Made by a program: the position numbers and the translations under genes
Part shown: in pieces, positions 7,916 through 16,143 of the stretch
Position numbering within the stretch: the first letter of the stretch is position 1
How the letters are laid out: each line of letters starts with the position of its first letter
NCBI GenBank assembly: GCA_001776865.1
Contig: MFDK01000010.1
Coordinates: forward strand, 2,855 to 42,953
Length of the DNA: 40,099 nt
Reading direction: 5' to 3'
From: Candidatus Daviesbacteria bacterium RIFCSPLOWO2_01_FULL_37_10
GTDB taxonomy: Bacteria > Patescibacteriota > Microgenomatia > Daviesbacterales > UBA10151
Notes under the pieces: generated by a model
Seen by the model: only the letters and a program-made list of their open reading frames with translations
The model's database searches: none
Told to the model about the DNA's origin: nothing

Positions 7916-8899
7916 ATGAGCGCTACTTATAAAGGTAAACGTATACTAATCACAGGGGGGTTGGGGTTTATAGGAAGTAATCTTGCGATTAAACTAGTTT
8001 CATTGGGAGCTAAGGTAACACTTATCGATTCTTTGATTCCTGAATATGGTGGAAATTTGTTTAATGTTAAGCCAATAAGAGGGAAGATAGTAATTAACAT
8101 ATCTGATGTTAGGGATAGTCATAGTATGGATTACTTAGTTCAAAATCAGGACATTATTTTCAATTTGGCAGGAACGCTGTCACATGTTGATAGCATGACG
8201 GATCCATTTACAGACTTGGAAATAAATTGCCGTAGCCAACTATCAATTTTAGAATCTTGTAGGCGATTTAATCCAGAAGTAAAAATTATCTATGCCGGAA
8301 CAAGAAATCAATACGGTAAAGCTAAATATCTACCGGTAGACGAAGAACACCCGCAAGATCCTACAGATGTAAATGGTATTAATTGTATTGCGGGTGAATT
8401 TTATCACTTACTTTATTACAAAGTTTATAAAATTAGGACATCTTCCCTGAGATTAACTAATACATTCGGTCCGAGGCATCAAATGAAACATCCCCGCCAA
8501 GGAGTTCTCAACTGGTTTATACGCCAATTGCTGGATGGTGAAAAGATAGAGCTTTTTGGCAGTGGAAATCAAATTAGGGATATTAACTTTGTGGATGATG
8601 TAGTGGATGCATTTCTTTTAACAGGTTTATCAGAAAAAGTTTGGGGGCAAGTATTTAATCTTGGCGGAAGTCCAACTTCACTCTCAGACTTTGTTAAACT
8701 AGCTATTAAAATTAGAGGGAAGGGGGAATTTGAAATTGTAAAATTTCCCGATGACAGAAAAAAAATTGAGATTGGAGATTATATAGCGGATTATAATAAG
8801 ATAGTAAATACGCTGGGATGGAAGCCTAAAGCTGGTCTAGAGCATGGTTTAAGAAAAACTGTCCAATTTTATGAAAAGAACAAAAAATACTATTGGTAA
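7916..8899 (+). CDS. Extended-SDR NAD-dependent epimerase/dehydratase, catalytic Tyr and Lys substituted
   Basis: 327 residues of the extended SDR type. The Rossmann motif GGLGFIGSN is near residues 15-23, the FNLAGTLSHVDS segment follows, and LRLTNTFGPRH and RDINFVDDVVDAF are the usual sugar-binding parts. These enzymes act on the sugar of an NDP-sugar by transient oxidation at C4. Here the YxxxK site reads N153-G-I-N-C157 before AGE, so both tyrosine and lysine are missing. I recall relatives with VNGINK at this place; if so, only the Lys to Cys change is special to this copy. It overlaps the aminotransferase gene by 29 nt, pointing to a joint amino-sugar route. Confidence 0.88.
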   Translation: MSATYKGKRILITGGLGFIGSNLAIKLVSLGAKVTLIDSLIPEYGGNLFNVKPIRGKIVINISDVRDSHSMDYLVQNQDIIFNLAGTLSHVDSMTDPFTDLEINCRSQLSILESCRRFNPEVKIIYAGTRNQYGKAKYLPVDEEHPQDPTDVNGINCIAGEFYHLLYYKVYKIRTSSLRLTNTFGPRHQMKHPRQGVLNWFIRQLLDGEKIELFGSGNQIRDINFVDDVVDAFLLTGLSEKVWGQVFNLGGSPTSLSDFVKLAIKIRGKGEFEIVKFPDDRKKIEIGDYIADYNKIVNTLGWKPKAGLEHGLRKTVQFYEKNKKYYW

Positions 8900-10016
8900 A
8901 GAAATTTCACTTTTCAATCTAAAATCAGAATATCTTTTGATAAAACATCAGATAGATAAAGCAATTTCTAAAGTACTTTTAAGCGGTAGCTATAGTCTTG
9001 CAATAGAAGTTGAAAACTTTGAGAAAGAACTTGCAGCATTTATTGGTATTAAATATTGTATAGGAGTTGCCTCCGGTACAGACGCCCTAACGCTGGCTTT
9101 AAAAGCTCTGGATCTTAAGAAAGGAGATGGAGTTTTATTACCTGCTAATGTCTATCCAAGCGCTTTTGGTGTAACTTTGTCAGGAGTGAAACTTCAGCTA
9201 TGCGATGTTGATCCAAACACACTCAATTTATCTGTTGAATCCTTAGAGAAAGTTTGTAATAAAACAACCAAGGCAATAATTACAGTACATCTTTATGGTA
9301 ATCCTGTGAATATGACTGAAGTTATGGCATTTGCAAAAAAAAGAAAACTGTTTGTAATTGAAGACTGTGCTCAAAGTATGGGAGCGATTTTTAGCGGAAA
9401 AAAAACAGGGAGTTTTGGGATTTTAAGTTGTTTTAGCTTTTATCCAACAAAAAATCTTGGTGGTTACGGAGATGGGGGAGCAATATTAACAAATAGTAAA
9501 AAGTTGTATAAAAGAGTAAAAAGTTTAAGAATGTATGGAGAGATTGCGAGATATAAAAGTAATGAGGTAGGTCATAATAGCAGACTAGATGAGATACAAG
9601 CTGCCATACTGCGAATCAAACTTCGGTATGTAAATAGGTGGAATGAAAAAAGACGAAAACTGGCTTTTATCTACCGGGAACAACTTAAGAATTTGCCTGT
9701 AAAGTTGCTTAAGGAAGAGCAGGAAGGAAAAAGTGTTTATCATTTGTTTGTAGTCTATGTAAACAGAAGAAAAGCATTAACACGTTATTTACAAAAGAGA
9801 GGAATTTTGACAGGTATACACTACCCGATTTCTATACATCTGACAGAAGCTTTTAAATACTTAAAATATAAACGCGGAGCTTTTCCCGTATCAGAAAGAT
9901 CGAATAGAAAAATACTATCATTACCTATGCACCCAAATCTTAGAGAGAATCAAGTGATAGAAATCTGTAAGAACATTGAAGATTTTTATCGCAGTAGTTC
10001 TACTGTAAACTCTTGA
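8871..10016 (+). CDS. DegT/DnrJ/EryC1/StrS-family sugar aminotransferase
   Basis: 381 residues, full length for the family. The PLP-binding lysine is K194 in SFYPTKNLGGYGDGG; D165 and Q168 in EDCAQSMGA contact the cofactor; SGTDALTLAL (near 69-78) binds the phosphate; GHNSRLDEIQAAIL is the family's substrate and dimer segment. Such enzymes transfer an amino group from glutamate to a keto NDP-sugar. All key residues are intact, so this is likely an active aminotransferase, in contrast to the RfbH-like protein at 29476. It begins inside the upstream epimerase gene. The sugar position aminated cannot be told. Confidence 0.92.
   Translation: MKRTKNTIGKEISLFNLKSEYLLIKHQIDKAISKVLLSGSYSLAIEVENFEKELAAFIGIKYCIGVASGTDALTLALKALDLKKGDGVLLPANVYPSAFGVTLSGVKLQLCDVDPNTLNLSVESLEKVCNKTTKAIITVHLYGNPVNMTEVMAFAKKRKLFVIEDCAQSMGAIFSGKKTGSFGILSCFSFYPTKNLGGYGDGGAILTNSKKLYKRVKSLRMYGEIARYKSNEVGHNSRLDEIQAAILRIKLRYVNRWNEKRRKLAFIYREQLKNLPVKLLKEEQEGKSVYHLFVVYVNRRKALTRYLQKRGILTGIHYPISIHLTEAFKYLKYKRGAFPVSERSNRKILSLPMHPNLRENQVIEICKNIEDFYRSSSTVNS
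9992..10005. repeat. Inverted repeat CAGTAG-TT-CTACTG
   Basis: A perfect 6-bp inverted repeat with a TT centre lies in the last codons of the aminotransferase, 7 nt before the -35 of the next promoter. No T tract follows. It might be an operator for the DUF5667 pair. Confidence 0.35.
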
Positions 10017-10042
10017 CTAATATAGAAAACATCGCTTATAAT
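10013..10042 (+). promoter_or_regulatory. Sigma70 promoter TTGACT-N18-TATAAT
   Basis: The best promoter in the window: TTGACT at 10013-10018, an 18-nt spacer, TATAAT at 10037-10042, expected start near 10049 and a leader of about 22 nt to ATG 10071. It should drive the tandem exported proteins. Confidence 0.75.
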
Positions 10043-10070
10043 TTAGGACATTGTCAAATTAGATGGATAC

Positions 10071-10586
10071 ATGTTTAAAATTTATTATCTAACCCTTATT
10101 TTATTAGTTACGAGTTTGTTTACACTATTCTCATCGAATGTTGTGTTTGGGCAACAGGAAGCTACGTCTAGTCAAAAAACTACTTTTGAGGCTTTTTGGC
10201 CGCTTACAGCTGGAAGAACTATGGGTGATCCGCTATATTCTTTAAAGATTTTTAAAGAAAATTTAAGAGGTTTTTTAGTTTTTGGGAGTCCACAGAAAGC
10301 AGATTATGCAGTATTTATTGGAACCAAAAGGGTACTTGAGGCGGATAAACTTATTTCTGATGGTAATAAAGATTTGGCAGATAAAACTTTGGAGAAAGCA
10401 GCTGAACAATTTGATATTGCGGCGAGAAATATAAATGATGCTAAATCAAATAAAAGGTCGCTTGGAAATGTGGAGTACACAATTAAGCCAAGGTTGGAGA
10501 ATTTAATAATTTTAATGTCAAATATACAGACAAATAAAGCAGGGACAGTTTTGCAAAAAATAAAAGACCTTAAGGGTAGTATCTAA
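10071..10586 (+). CDS. Exported DUF5667-like protein, copy 1
   Basis: 171 residues. Residues 1-27 form a signal peptide (hydrophobic LTLILLVTSLFTLF, then SSNVVFGQQ at a likely cleavage site). The mature part has FWPLTAGRTMGDPLYSLK, KADYAVFIGTKRVLEADKL and LADKTLEKAAEQF, the pattern of DUF5667: a G-D/S-P-LY-x-LK turn followed by helices rich in Ala and charged residues. The family is exported and helical with no established function. It is followed one base later by a paralogue and is preceded by a strong promoter, so the pair is probably abundant outside the membrane. Confidence 0.75.
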   Translation: MFKIYYLTLILLVTSLFTLFSSNVVFGQQEATSSQKTTFEAFWPLTAGRTMGDPLYSLKIFKENLRGFLVFGSPQKADYAVFIGTKRVLEADKLISDGNKDLADKTLEKAAEQFDIAARNINDAKSNKRSLGNVEYTIKPRLENLIILMSNIQTNKAGTVLQKIKDLKGSI

Positions 10587-10587
10587 T

Positions 10588-11160
10588 ATGCGTGTACATT
10601 TAATAACATTAATCATTTTGAGTATATTTTCTTGTCAGGTAGTTAAGACGGTTAATGCCGAGATAGGTTCTGTTAAAACCCAGGAGACTACTGCGACTTC
10701 AAAAACCTCTGCAACACCTTCGTCCGAGATCAGTTCCTATATCCTTTTTTGGCCCCTAACTGCTGGAAAAACAGAGGGTGACTCACTTTATTTTTTAAAG
10801 ATGGCTAAGGAACAAATAACCGGTTGGTTTATCTTTGGTAATATGAAAAAAGCTGATTATGCATTGTACTTAGGATCAAAAAGGGTTCTTGAGGCGGAAA
10901 AACTTTTGAAAGCCGGGAAAAACGATCTTGCACTTAAAACTCTGGAAAAAGCTATGTCTCGATTTTCTTCTTCATACAAGAATGTAAAAAAAGAATCTGC
11001 TAAAAAACAGATTTCAAAAGATGAAATTAGGAGGGATAGGTTAATTCATATAAAAACTTTGATTGATTTTCTAAAAACTACTTCTTCGGAAGAAACGCGC
11101 CCAGTTCTAGAAAGTGTAAAAGATAGTGCAGATGCAATACTTAGAGATTACCTCCCTTAA
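10588..11160 (+). CDS. Exported DUF5667-like protein, copy 2
   Basis: 190 residues, a tandem paralogue of the gene before it: FWPLTAGKTEGDSLYFLK, ADYALYLGSKRVLEAEKLL and LALKTLEKAMSRF align with copy 1 almost without gaps. An N-terminal signal sequence (LITLIILSIFSCQVVKTVNA) is followed by a Thr/Ser/Ala-rich linker (about residues 30-48) that copy 1 has only in short form and that could be glycosylated. A Cys within the signal region (FSCQ) resembles a weak lipobox but lacks the small residue at -1. Start ATG 10588 is one base after the upstream stop, with AAGGG upstream as a possible ribosome site. Confidence 0.7.
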   Translation: MRVHLITLIILSIFSCQVVKTVNAEIGSVKTQETTATSKTSATPSSEISSYILFWPLTAGKTEGDSLYFLKMAKEQITGWFIFGNMKKADYALYLGSKRVLEAEKLLKAGKNDLALKTLEKAMSRFSSSYKNVKKESAKKQISKDEIRRDRLIHIKTLIDFLKTTSSEETRPVLESVKDSADAILRDYLP

Positions 11161-11173
11161 TTTGAATCTAATA

Positions 11174-13300
11174 TTACGGATTTACATTGTATAGATTTGT
11201 AAAAGTGTGTACAGAAAATATAATATCAGATAAACTACAAGAATAATTTTTTGGAGGAGTTATCTTAATATATTTTGCCTCATCTCCAGGATACAGATAA
11301 ACAAAATCAGCATCGTATCCAAATATTTCTCTGTCGGAAAAATTATTTATTCCTTCGGCTTTTTGTAAATAATCTATGCCGTCACTGGAAATAGAAATCT
11401 TTGCACCAACCAGAGATTTTTTACATTCTGTATTTGAAAATGTTATTCCCAGTCCTTTAAGATCCTTTTTTTTATCAAGTACGATAATTACTACTTCTTT
11501 ATCCCTATCTCTGATTATTTTGATATTTTGATTTTTTTCAATTTGACTTTCAAAATTTACATCTTTAAGTTGATCTTTGCTATTCTTCCAGATTTTAAGG
11601 AGAGGTATGCCTTCAACGTTTAGGGTATACACAGGATTTAAAAATGAAAGATATTTATATCTAAACGTCTCAGTAAGCGGATCATTTCCTTCTATAAGCA
11701 GCATTTGATATTCGCTTTCCTGATTGTAGCCGCTTCTGTAGTTATTTGAATAATCGATGTCCGCTCTTATTTGTCCCCTTGATAAGTTTTGCCCTAGTCC
11801 GGAAACTAAAGCAAGTTTGGTATTTTTAGTTGCATTCAAATTTAGCCATTTAACCCCTTGTGTATATGCGTTACCATAAGTATTTCCATATCCTGGAAAA
11901 TTACTTTCTGCAGCTCCTTTAAACCCGCCGATAAAGTAATTGAAGTATATATTTTCATTAGGATGTAGTTTTATTAGTACCAAAGATATTGGTATAAATC
12001 CAGAGATAATTAGAACAGATAAAAAAATTGTTACACTCTTTTTATCTAAATGGACTCGGAGCAAAAGTTTTGCTATTAAATTCCTTAAAAAAAGTGCACC
12101 AATTCCGGAAATTATAGCCAAAGGTCCGATAAATTCCATAATTTGTCTTAAGCCTCCGTAAATTGAAGATATTGATAAAGTGACTCTAAGTATTGTAATT
12201 AGAAAAAAGAATAAAATTAAAAGAAGGACATAATTGTTACGTTTTATCCAAAATATGCTAGCAAGTAATCCAGTGGCGAATAAAAAAAGTGAGTAGGGGG
12301 GTGTTGTAAAGAAAATGTATTTTAAAGTGATTAAGTTAGTACACTGCTTCCACCAGGATGGAGTAAGATAAGTATAAGCACATGAAGATCCGCCGATATC
12401 TTTATAGTACCTAAACACCTCTGGTACATTTTTAAGTGGATCCGACCATAATGCCGGCCAGGTTAAAAAGAAAACCAGAAATACGATTACTGGATACAGA
12501 ATAATAGCTATTACCATATTCTTGGAGAGTATTGTCTTAATAGACTTTTTGTTAAACAGGATTTTCCCATAAGTTAAAATCCATGGAAGTAAAATAAATG
12601 GAGCGAATACAAAATTAAATTTTGTACCGAAAGATGCACCTCCGGTAAAGGCTGAGAATATTAGATATTTTGGCTTATTTTTTACTACAGCAAGCCAGAA
12701 TAGATATATCGAGAGAGTAAAAAATGTAGCCATAGGAGGATCTTTAACGTTAAAATGCTGTTCTCCAGCAAGAAGCGGGAAAGTATAAATTGTCAGAACT
12801 GCTATTATGGATGCAAAAGTGCCAAAGGTTTGTTTAGTCCAAATTGAAACTGTTAATGCAAGTATGAAAGTCGTAAATATTGAATATAGATGGTAAGCAG
12901 GAATATCTTCTACCCAGCCGAGTGTTTTAAAAAAAATTGTGTTGCTTAGTGCAAGCATGATTCCGGAAAATGCAGGATGACCGTATACTGCTTTTGCAGC
13001 CCAGCTGTTAAAATCAAGAAGACTGCTTTCATATTCACTAACACGAACTTTTCGGTGTCTATCGCAGATCTCTCCTGTAACATAATCAACTGAAGATGAT
13101 TGATTTTGTGAATTCATGCAGTATTGAGGTGATCCTGCGTAATTAGTTTTTCCGGTCAGCATATATCTGAGATATGCCTGACCCCTTGCAAAGTGTATCG
13201 GGGAATCCCAGTTCATTCCATAGTCATATAAAGTAAAGAGGGCAACTGCGAAAAAAAAGAGTGGTAACCAGACCCAGGAAAAACGCTTAATAAAAGACAT
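11174..13300 (-). CDS. GT-C/GT39-like polytopic glycosyltransferase with C-terminal discoidin-like domain, paralogue A
   Basis: 708 residues. An N-terminal helix leads to DYGMNWDSPIHFARGQAYL, the first extracellular loop with the acidic residues expected of GT39/ArnT-like enzymes; HFNVKDPPMATF, TTPP and the loop ending GGLRQIMEFIGP follow, with about ten membrane helices up to residue 435. HPNENIYFNYFIGGLKGA opens the extracellular part. The last ~110 residues look like a discoidin-type beta sandwich: a Cys in NTECKKSL, the ISISSDGIDY strand, then AKYIKI and a second Cys (YSCSLSD). Members use polyprenyl-phosphate sugars on the outer face. Two paralogues lie at 24895 and 37067. It is convergent with the DUF5667 pair, 13 nt apart. 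Confidence 0.85.
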   Translation of the reverse strand: MSFIKRFSWVWLPLFFFAVALFTLYDYGMNWDSPIHFARGQAYLRYMLTGKTNYAGSPQYCMNSQNQSSSVDYVTGEICDRHRKVRVSEYESSLLDFNSWAAKAVYGHPAFSGIMLALSNTIFFKTLGWVEDIPAYHLYSIFTTFILALTVSIWTKQTFGTFASIIAVLTIYTFPLLAGEQHFNVKDPPMATFFTLSIYLFWLAVVKNKPKYLIFSAFTGGASFGTKFNFVFAPFILLPWILTYGKILFNKKSIKTILSKNMVIAIILYPVIVFLVFFLTWPALWSDPLKNVPEVFRYYKDIGGSSCAYTYLTPSWWKQCTNLITLKYIFFTTPPYSLFLFATGLLASIFWIKRNNYVLLLILFFFLITILRVTLSISSIYGGLRQIMEFIGPLAIISGIGALFLRNLIAKLLLRVHLDKKSVTIFLSVLIISGFIPISLVLIKLHPNENIYFNYFIGGFKGAAESNFPGYGNTYGNAYTQGVKWLNLNATKNTKLALVSGLGQNLSRGQIRADIDYSNNYRSGYNQESEYQMLLIEGNDPLTETFRYKYLSFLNPVYTLNVEGIPLLKIWKNSKDQLKDVNFESQIEKNQNIKIIRDRDKEVVIIVLDKKKDLKGLGITFSNTECKKSLVGAKISISSDGIDYLQKAEGINNFSDREIFGYDADFVYLYPGDEAKYIKITPPKNYSCSLSDIIFSVHTFTNLYNVNP

Positions 13301-13306
13301 TGTAAT

Positions 13307-13312
13307 ATTATA
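13307..13312 (-). promoter_or_regulatory. -10 box 6 nt from the start at 13300 (leaderless)
   Basis: TATAAT on the minus strand, inside TAGTATATAAT, ends 6 nt before the ATG at 13300. The same 11-mer precedes ATG 5009. Plus-strand 13311-13320 (TATACTACTA) equals an arm of the palindrome at 6687-6710. Confidence 0.5.
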
Positions 13313-13317
13313 TACTA

Positions 13318-14446
13318 CTAGGTTGCATATAGGGGTTGTTTAGTCCACGATCTAAACACAGAAGTTATTTTTGGATAATTAATTTCACCCTCATCCATTG
13401 AGTTAAACAATATTTGTTTAAACTGTCCTGACCAGCCCTTACGAAGCTCATCAAAGAGCCCATGATATTCATTCACAGCTTGCATCAAGCGATTTATTGA
13501 TAAGAGATATTCCATTTTTTGTTAGTCGGGTTTTTTGAATCGTAAGTACCACCATTTGCTGTAGATCCTTCTAATAATGCCTCTTCTGCTTGATCTGAGA
13601 TTCCTTCAAAATAATTGAGGAGAAACCACCGCAGGAAATAAAAATCAAGAGCTGGAGGAGCTGACTGGCAATATTCAAGATCAAAATAACCGCTCGGTTT
13701 ACCGTTATCATCAACTAGGAAATTTTTTGGATGAATGTCTGTTATAGCAAGTATGGGTTGTAAACTGGAAGTTTTAGTAACATCTTCTAAATCACTTAGT
13801 TCTGATTGGAGAGTATGTTTTAGATAAGCCAATTCATTGGAGTTTAAAGTTCCTAGTTGTTCTGCTCTTTTAATCTTTGGTTCGGTAATTATCCTGATTC
13901 TCTCTGCAAAACTTGTAATGTTTCCGGGTTGTATAATATCTTCTCTAATAATATCACCAAAACTTATAAATTTTACTTTGTGAGCATTCGCCATATCAAA
14001 TCCAATAAACTTGAGTGAATTAAGATATGCTTCTTTTGAAAAATTATTTTTTCAATGTATTCACTCCAGTAAATACCGGGTAGATTCTCAACTATTAAAA
14101 ATGGTGTAGGTGTATCTTCATACATTCCGTAAACTCGAAGGGCTGGTAGGTTTGCTTGCTCTCGAACTAAATCTATTAAATTTCTCTCTCTACTAATTGA
14201 AATAGGACCATTGAATTCAAAATCCCTTCTGATACCGTCGAGGCCAACTCCTCTACCTGACTTTTCAAACCTTGCGATTGATATTAAACCGGCTCGATCT
14301 ACTATTCTGAAGATATAATGTGCTCTGCCTTCTGGAATTAAAGCTATAGATTCAACTTCATGTCCAGTTAATTCAAGTGTTTCTCTAGTTTGGCTCACAA
14401 TATACTCATCAAGAAATATAACATCTTTTGAAAACCCCTCTTGCAT
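13318..14446 (-). pseudogene. APH/fructosamine-kinase-like phosphotransferase, broken by two frameshifts
   Basis: Three overlapping frames (14446-13973, 13994-13494, 13515-13318) make one protein of about 376 residues. Frame one holds the N-lobe (IPEGRAHYIFRIV, IARFEKSGRG, PFLIVENLPG). Frame two continues in SKEAYLNSLKFIGFD and holds the catalytic loop ITDIHPKNFLVDD (H-x-x-N) and the metal-binding YFDLEYC of the phosphotransferase enzyme family. Frame three is the C-terminal helix. Both breaks fall in homopolymers: a T run around 14046 and an A run around 13515 (coding strand), and one extra base in each restores the frame. So it is either a recent pseudogene or an assembly with two homopolymer errors. 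Its substrate is unknown. Confidence 0.7.
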
Positions 14447-14455
14447 AATGTTGGA

Positions 14456-14461
14456 ATTATA
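14456..14461 (-). promoter_or_regulatory. -10 box before the phosphotransferase
   Basis: A minus-strand TATAAT ends 9 nt before the ATG at 14446, predicting a leader of only 2-4 nt. Confidence 0.4.
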
Positions 14462-14502
14462 CTACAATACTTTTTGTAACTCATTGGGGAAGGATTAATG
14501 AA

Positions 14503-15507
14503 ATGAAAATGTATACACCAATTATTACTCAAACGCCGATGAGGATAACTTTGGGGGGTGGAGGGACAGATGTTTTGTGGTATAGCAAGCTTCGAGGTGG
14601 AGCCTGGATATCTGCTGCTATTAATAAATACGTTTATATTTTCTTAAATAAAACTGATGACCCGGATGTTTTAAAAATATTTGACGGAAGCGATTACTAT
14701 GTTGTTAATAATATAAGTGAAATAAAAAACCCGATTGTTTATGAATGTTTAAAACTTTCAGGAGTAAAAAATGGTTTGCAAATTACAACTATTTCCGAAA
14801 TCTCTGGCCGTTCCGGACTTGGCGGATCAGGGGCATTTGAAATAGGGTTACTAAATGCTCTCTTCACATTTCAGAAAAGAAGAATTCCGCCACTTAAGCT
14901 GGGAAACCAAGCTGCAGATATTGAAATAAAAAAACTTAAAAAATCTGTTGGTCCTCAAGATCAATTAATTGCAGCAATTGGCGGAATGAATTATTTTGAA
15001 ATTGATAAAAAAGGTCGGGTGAAAGTAGAACCATTGAAACTGTCTAAACCTACGATCAAAGGCTTGGAAACAAATCTCTTATATTTTAGTACTAGAATAA
15101 ATAGAGATGCAGAGGCAGTTTTAGGGGATCAAAAGAAAAAAGTAGAGAAAGATCCTGAAAAGTCTGCCGTGATAGAATCTTTAGATAGTATAAAAGAGTT
15201 GGGACAAAGAGTTAAGCGATATCTTCTTAATGGGGAGATAAATAAATTTGGTCAGTCTTTACACGAGCACTGGTTAATTAAGAAAACTCTATCCGGAAAA
15301 ATGTCAAACTCAAAAATTGATTACTGGTATGAAAAGGGTATTGATTTTGGAGCACTTGGTGGTAAAATCATGGGAGCTGGTGGTGGTGGATGGTTTGTTT
15401 TCTATGTTAATAAACACCATGAAGGATTTAAAAATAAAATGAATAAGATTGGACTGATTTCTCAGGATGTAAAATTTGATTTTAAAGGGACAAGACTGCT
15501 CACTTAA
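14503..15507 (+). CDS. hddA: GHMP kinase, D-glycero-D-manno-heptose 7-phosphate kinase-like (HddA type)
   Basis: 334 residues. The N-terminal PMRITLGGGGTDV is the sugar-kinase motif of HddA; SGRSGLGGSGAFEIG (about residues 100-114) is the GHMP ATP loop; VGPQDQLIAAIGGMNYFEI carries the catalytic Asp; GAGGGGWFVFY is the third GHMP motif. HddA adds a phosphate at C1 of heptose 7-phosphate to make the 1,7-bisphosphate on the way to GDP-heptose. ATG 14503 is preceded by AAGGA (14490-14494) at good spacing. It is followed 3 nt later by a GmhA-like isomerase, as expected in that pathway. A related L-fucose or other sugar kinase is the main alternative. Confidence 0.82.
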   Translation: MKMYTPIITQTPMRITLGGGGTDVLWYSKLRGGAWISAAINKYVYIFLNKTDDPDVLKIFDGSDYYVVNNISEIKNPIVYECLKLSGVKNGLQITTISEISGRSGLGGSGAFEIGLLNALFTFQKRRIPPLKLGNQAADIEIKKLKKSVGPQDQLIAAIGGMNYFEIDKKGRVKVEPLKLSKPTIKGLETNLLYFSTRINRDAEAVLGDQKKKVEKDPEKSAVIESLDSIKELGQRVKRYLLNGEINKFGQSLHEHWLIKKTLSGKMSNSKIDYWYEKGIDFGALGGKIMGAGGGGWFVFYVNKHHEGFKNKMNKIGLISQDVKFDFKGTRLLT

Positions 15508-15510
15508 AAT

Positions 15511-16143
15511 ATGGCAAGGAAAAGTTTAAGTGAAAAAATAACTGAAAATACTTCCGGTGCGGAAAGTTTTATTGATGAATATTTGGGAGGTGTTTTGTCT
15601 GCGGTATTTCAACTTTCAAAAAAAGATATTGCCGATTGCATAATATTACTAGCTAACTTAAAAGAGAGAAATGGTAGGTTGTTTTTATTGGGAGTTGGTG
15701 GAAGCGCTGCAAACTGTTCTCACGCGGTTAATGACTTTAGAAAAATTGCGGGGATTGAATCTTATGCTCCAACTGATAATGTTGCAGAGTTAACAGCAAG
15801 AACAAATGATGATGGTTGGGAAACAATTTTTATAAATTGGTTAAAGGGGAGTAATTTAAATAGTAAAGATGCGATTATGGTTCTTTCGGTTGGGGGTGGA
15901 AATTTAGAAAAAAATGTAAGTATAAATATTGTGGAGGCGTTAAAATATGCAAAACAAGTTAAAGCATCTGTGATTGGAATTGTTTCAAGGGATGGCGGAT
16001 ACACTAAGCAGGTGGCAGATGTATGTATCATGATACCTGTTATAAAAGATGAATTTATTACTGCATACGCCGAATCTTTCCAGGTAGTTATTTGGCACCT
16101 GCTAGTTTTTTCACCAGCGCTTAGGGCGATTAAGCCTTATTAA
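15511..16143 (+). CDS. gmhA: SIS-domain sugar-phosphate isomerase, GmhA-like
   Basis: 210 residues. GRLFLLGVGGSAANCSHAVNDFRK is the sugar-phosphate-binding loop and SVGGGNLEKNVS is the second SIS segment. GmhA converts sedoheptulose 7-phosphate to D-glycero-D-manno-heptose 7-phosphate; this protein's length and its place directly after the heptose kinase fit. ELTARTNDDGWETIFINWL is the conserved GmhA middle region. The junction TAAAATATG couples it to the kinase. Its 3' end overlaps the convergent nucleotidyltransferase gene by 14 nt. Another ketose-aldose isomerase with a C7 or C6 phosphate is possible. Confidence 0.82.
   Translation: MARKSLSEKITENTSGAESFIDEYLGGVLSAVFQLSKKDIADCIILLANLKERNGRLFLLGVGGSAANCSHAVNDFRKIAGIESYAPTDNVAELTARTNDDGWETIFINWLKGSNLNSKDAIMVLSVGGGNLEKNVSINIVEALKYAKQVKASVIGIVSRDGGYTKQVADVCIMIPVIKDEFITAYAESFQVVIWHLLVFSPALRAIKPY

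Noticed and set aside
8341-8400. The epimerase at 7916 as a pseudogene
   Set aside because: Only the YxxxK residues differ; the frame is intact, all other motifs are kept and it is coupled to an intact aminotransferase.
13494-14060. Programmed -1 frameshifting in the phosphotransferase
   Set aside because: The T and A runs allow slippage, but neither has the canonical X-XXY-YYZ heptamer in the right phase, and two sites would be needed; deletion or sequencing error is simpler.
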